50,184 nucleotides of DNA from JALENY01 sp036310185. Lineage in GTDB: Bacteria; Bacillota; Clostridia; Lachnospirales; Lachnospiraceae. The position numbers and the translations under genes are program-made. Below, in pieces: positions 49,850 to 50,184 of the stretch (position 1 is its first letter; each line of letters opens with the position of its first letter). The notes below the pieces were generated by a model, which was not told where the DNA came from, made no database searches, and saw nothing but the letters and a program-made list of their open reading frames with translations. The stretch covers positions 1-50,184 of the forward strand of contig JAXJSH010000061.1 in assembly GCA_036310185.1 (NCBI GenBank), read 5' to 3'.

Positions 49850-50184
49850 ATGACAAAGAAACCATTGATTGTGCTGACCGGTCCTACGGCAGTGGGAAAA
49901 ACAAAATTATCGATCGCCCTTGCAAAAGCGGTGGACGGAGAAATTATTTCCGCCGATTCCATGCAGGTTTACAAATATATGGACATCGGTTCGGCAAAAA
50001 TTATGCCGGAAGAGATGCAGGGGGTTCCTCATCATCTGGTGGATGTGCTTTTGCCGGAAGAAGAGTTTCATGTGGCCCGTTTTCAGGAGATGGCAAAAGA
50101 GGCCATGAAGGGCATCTATGACCGGGGAAAAGTACCCATTCTTGTGGGCGGAACCGGATTTTACATTCAGGCAGTGGTAAAAGA
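49850..50184 (+). CDS. miaA: tRNA dimethylallyltransferase MiaA, 5' part
   Basis: The window ends inside this gene; about 111 codons are visible. MiaA transfers a dimethylallyl group to A37 of tRNA, the step before MiaB. The P-loop GPTAVGKT (11-18), the substrate loop ISADSMQVYKYMDIGSAK and VGGTGFYIQAV are typical of the N-terminal third. The ATG follows the mutL stop directly (TAAATG), so it is coupled. The order mutS-mutL-miaA with miaB upstream puts both A37-modifying enzymes in one transcript. Confidence 0.95.
   Translation, partial: MTKKPLIVLTGPTAVGKTKLSIALAKAVDGEIISADSMQVYKYMDIGSAKIMPEEMQGVPHHLVDVLLPEEEFHVARFQEMAKEAMKGIYDRGKVPILVGGTGFYIQAVVK

Overview
This window reads as chromosomal core DNA of an anaerobic, spore-forming Clostridia bacterium, most likely a Lachnospiraceae member (a Blautia-like genome would fit; this is inference from gene content and gene order, since no rRNA is present). 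Pointers are moderate GC, strong AGGAGG-type ribosome binding sites, sporulation and germination genes (yqfC-yqfD, two subtilisin-like Csp-type peptidases, a FtsK/SpoIIIE translocase), a Re-type citrate synthase, electron-bifurcating NfnAB, Rex, and a MutL that carries an endonuclease motif. I see no phage, IS element, CRISPR array, tRNA or rRNA.

Layout. 1-2.36 kb: a three-copy 64-bp tandem repeat, then rqcH (minus), divergent from a fused feoA-feoB with a palindromic operator over its promoter. 4.9-10.0 kb: a compact housekeeping run yicC-gmk-rpoZ-rimO-pgsA-cinA. 10.0-13.5 kb: an accessory patch with a 93-aa unknown protein, a 14-cysteine small protein and two divergent S8 peptidases. 13.5-17.0 kb: a GntR-controlled carbon module, Re-citrate synthase, its probable autoregulator, and NADP-isocitrate dehydrogenase. 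17.1-19.0 kb: an ABC-F ATPase on the minus strand, ending in a bidirectional terminator. 19.2-23.2 kb: rex-nnr-alr-mazF with a 95-bp palindromic element where a MazE antitoxin gene would be expected. 23.3-28.8 kb: CNNM/CorC protein-yebC-uppP-ftsK. 28.9-32.6 kb: a zinc-ribbon/TPR membrane protein, nfnA-nfnB and a Dabb protein. 32.8-36.2 kb: rlmH, sstT, a cysK-like gene and a DUF2284 gene. 36.2-43.6 kb: yqfC-yqfD-phoH-ybeY-DUF3048 lipoprotein-DUF896-5-FCL-proA-M14 peptidase. 43.6-50.2 kb: miaB-mutS-mutL-miaA, with miaA cut by the window edge.

The genes mostly cover information processing (gmk, rpoZ, rimO, miaB, miaA, ybeY, rlmH, rqcH, yebC, mutSL), envelope building (pgsA, alr, uppP) and redox/central carbon metabolism (rex, nfnAB, Re-citrate synthase, icd, nnr). 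No wholly new multigene system is evident. The best leads are small-scale: a hairpin set exactly between the Shine-Dalgarno and AUG of icd; a near-perfect extended Shine-Dalgarno at yqfD with no normal start codon behind it; a pair of identical TTGTATACAA operators in front of the citrate synthase operon; a sigma-E-type promoter for yqfCD; a palindrome over the feo promoter; and several dispersed intergenic palindromes.
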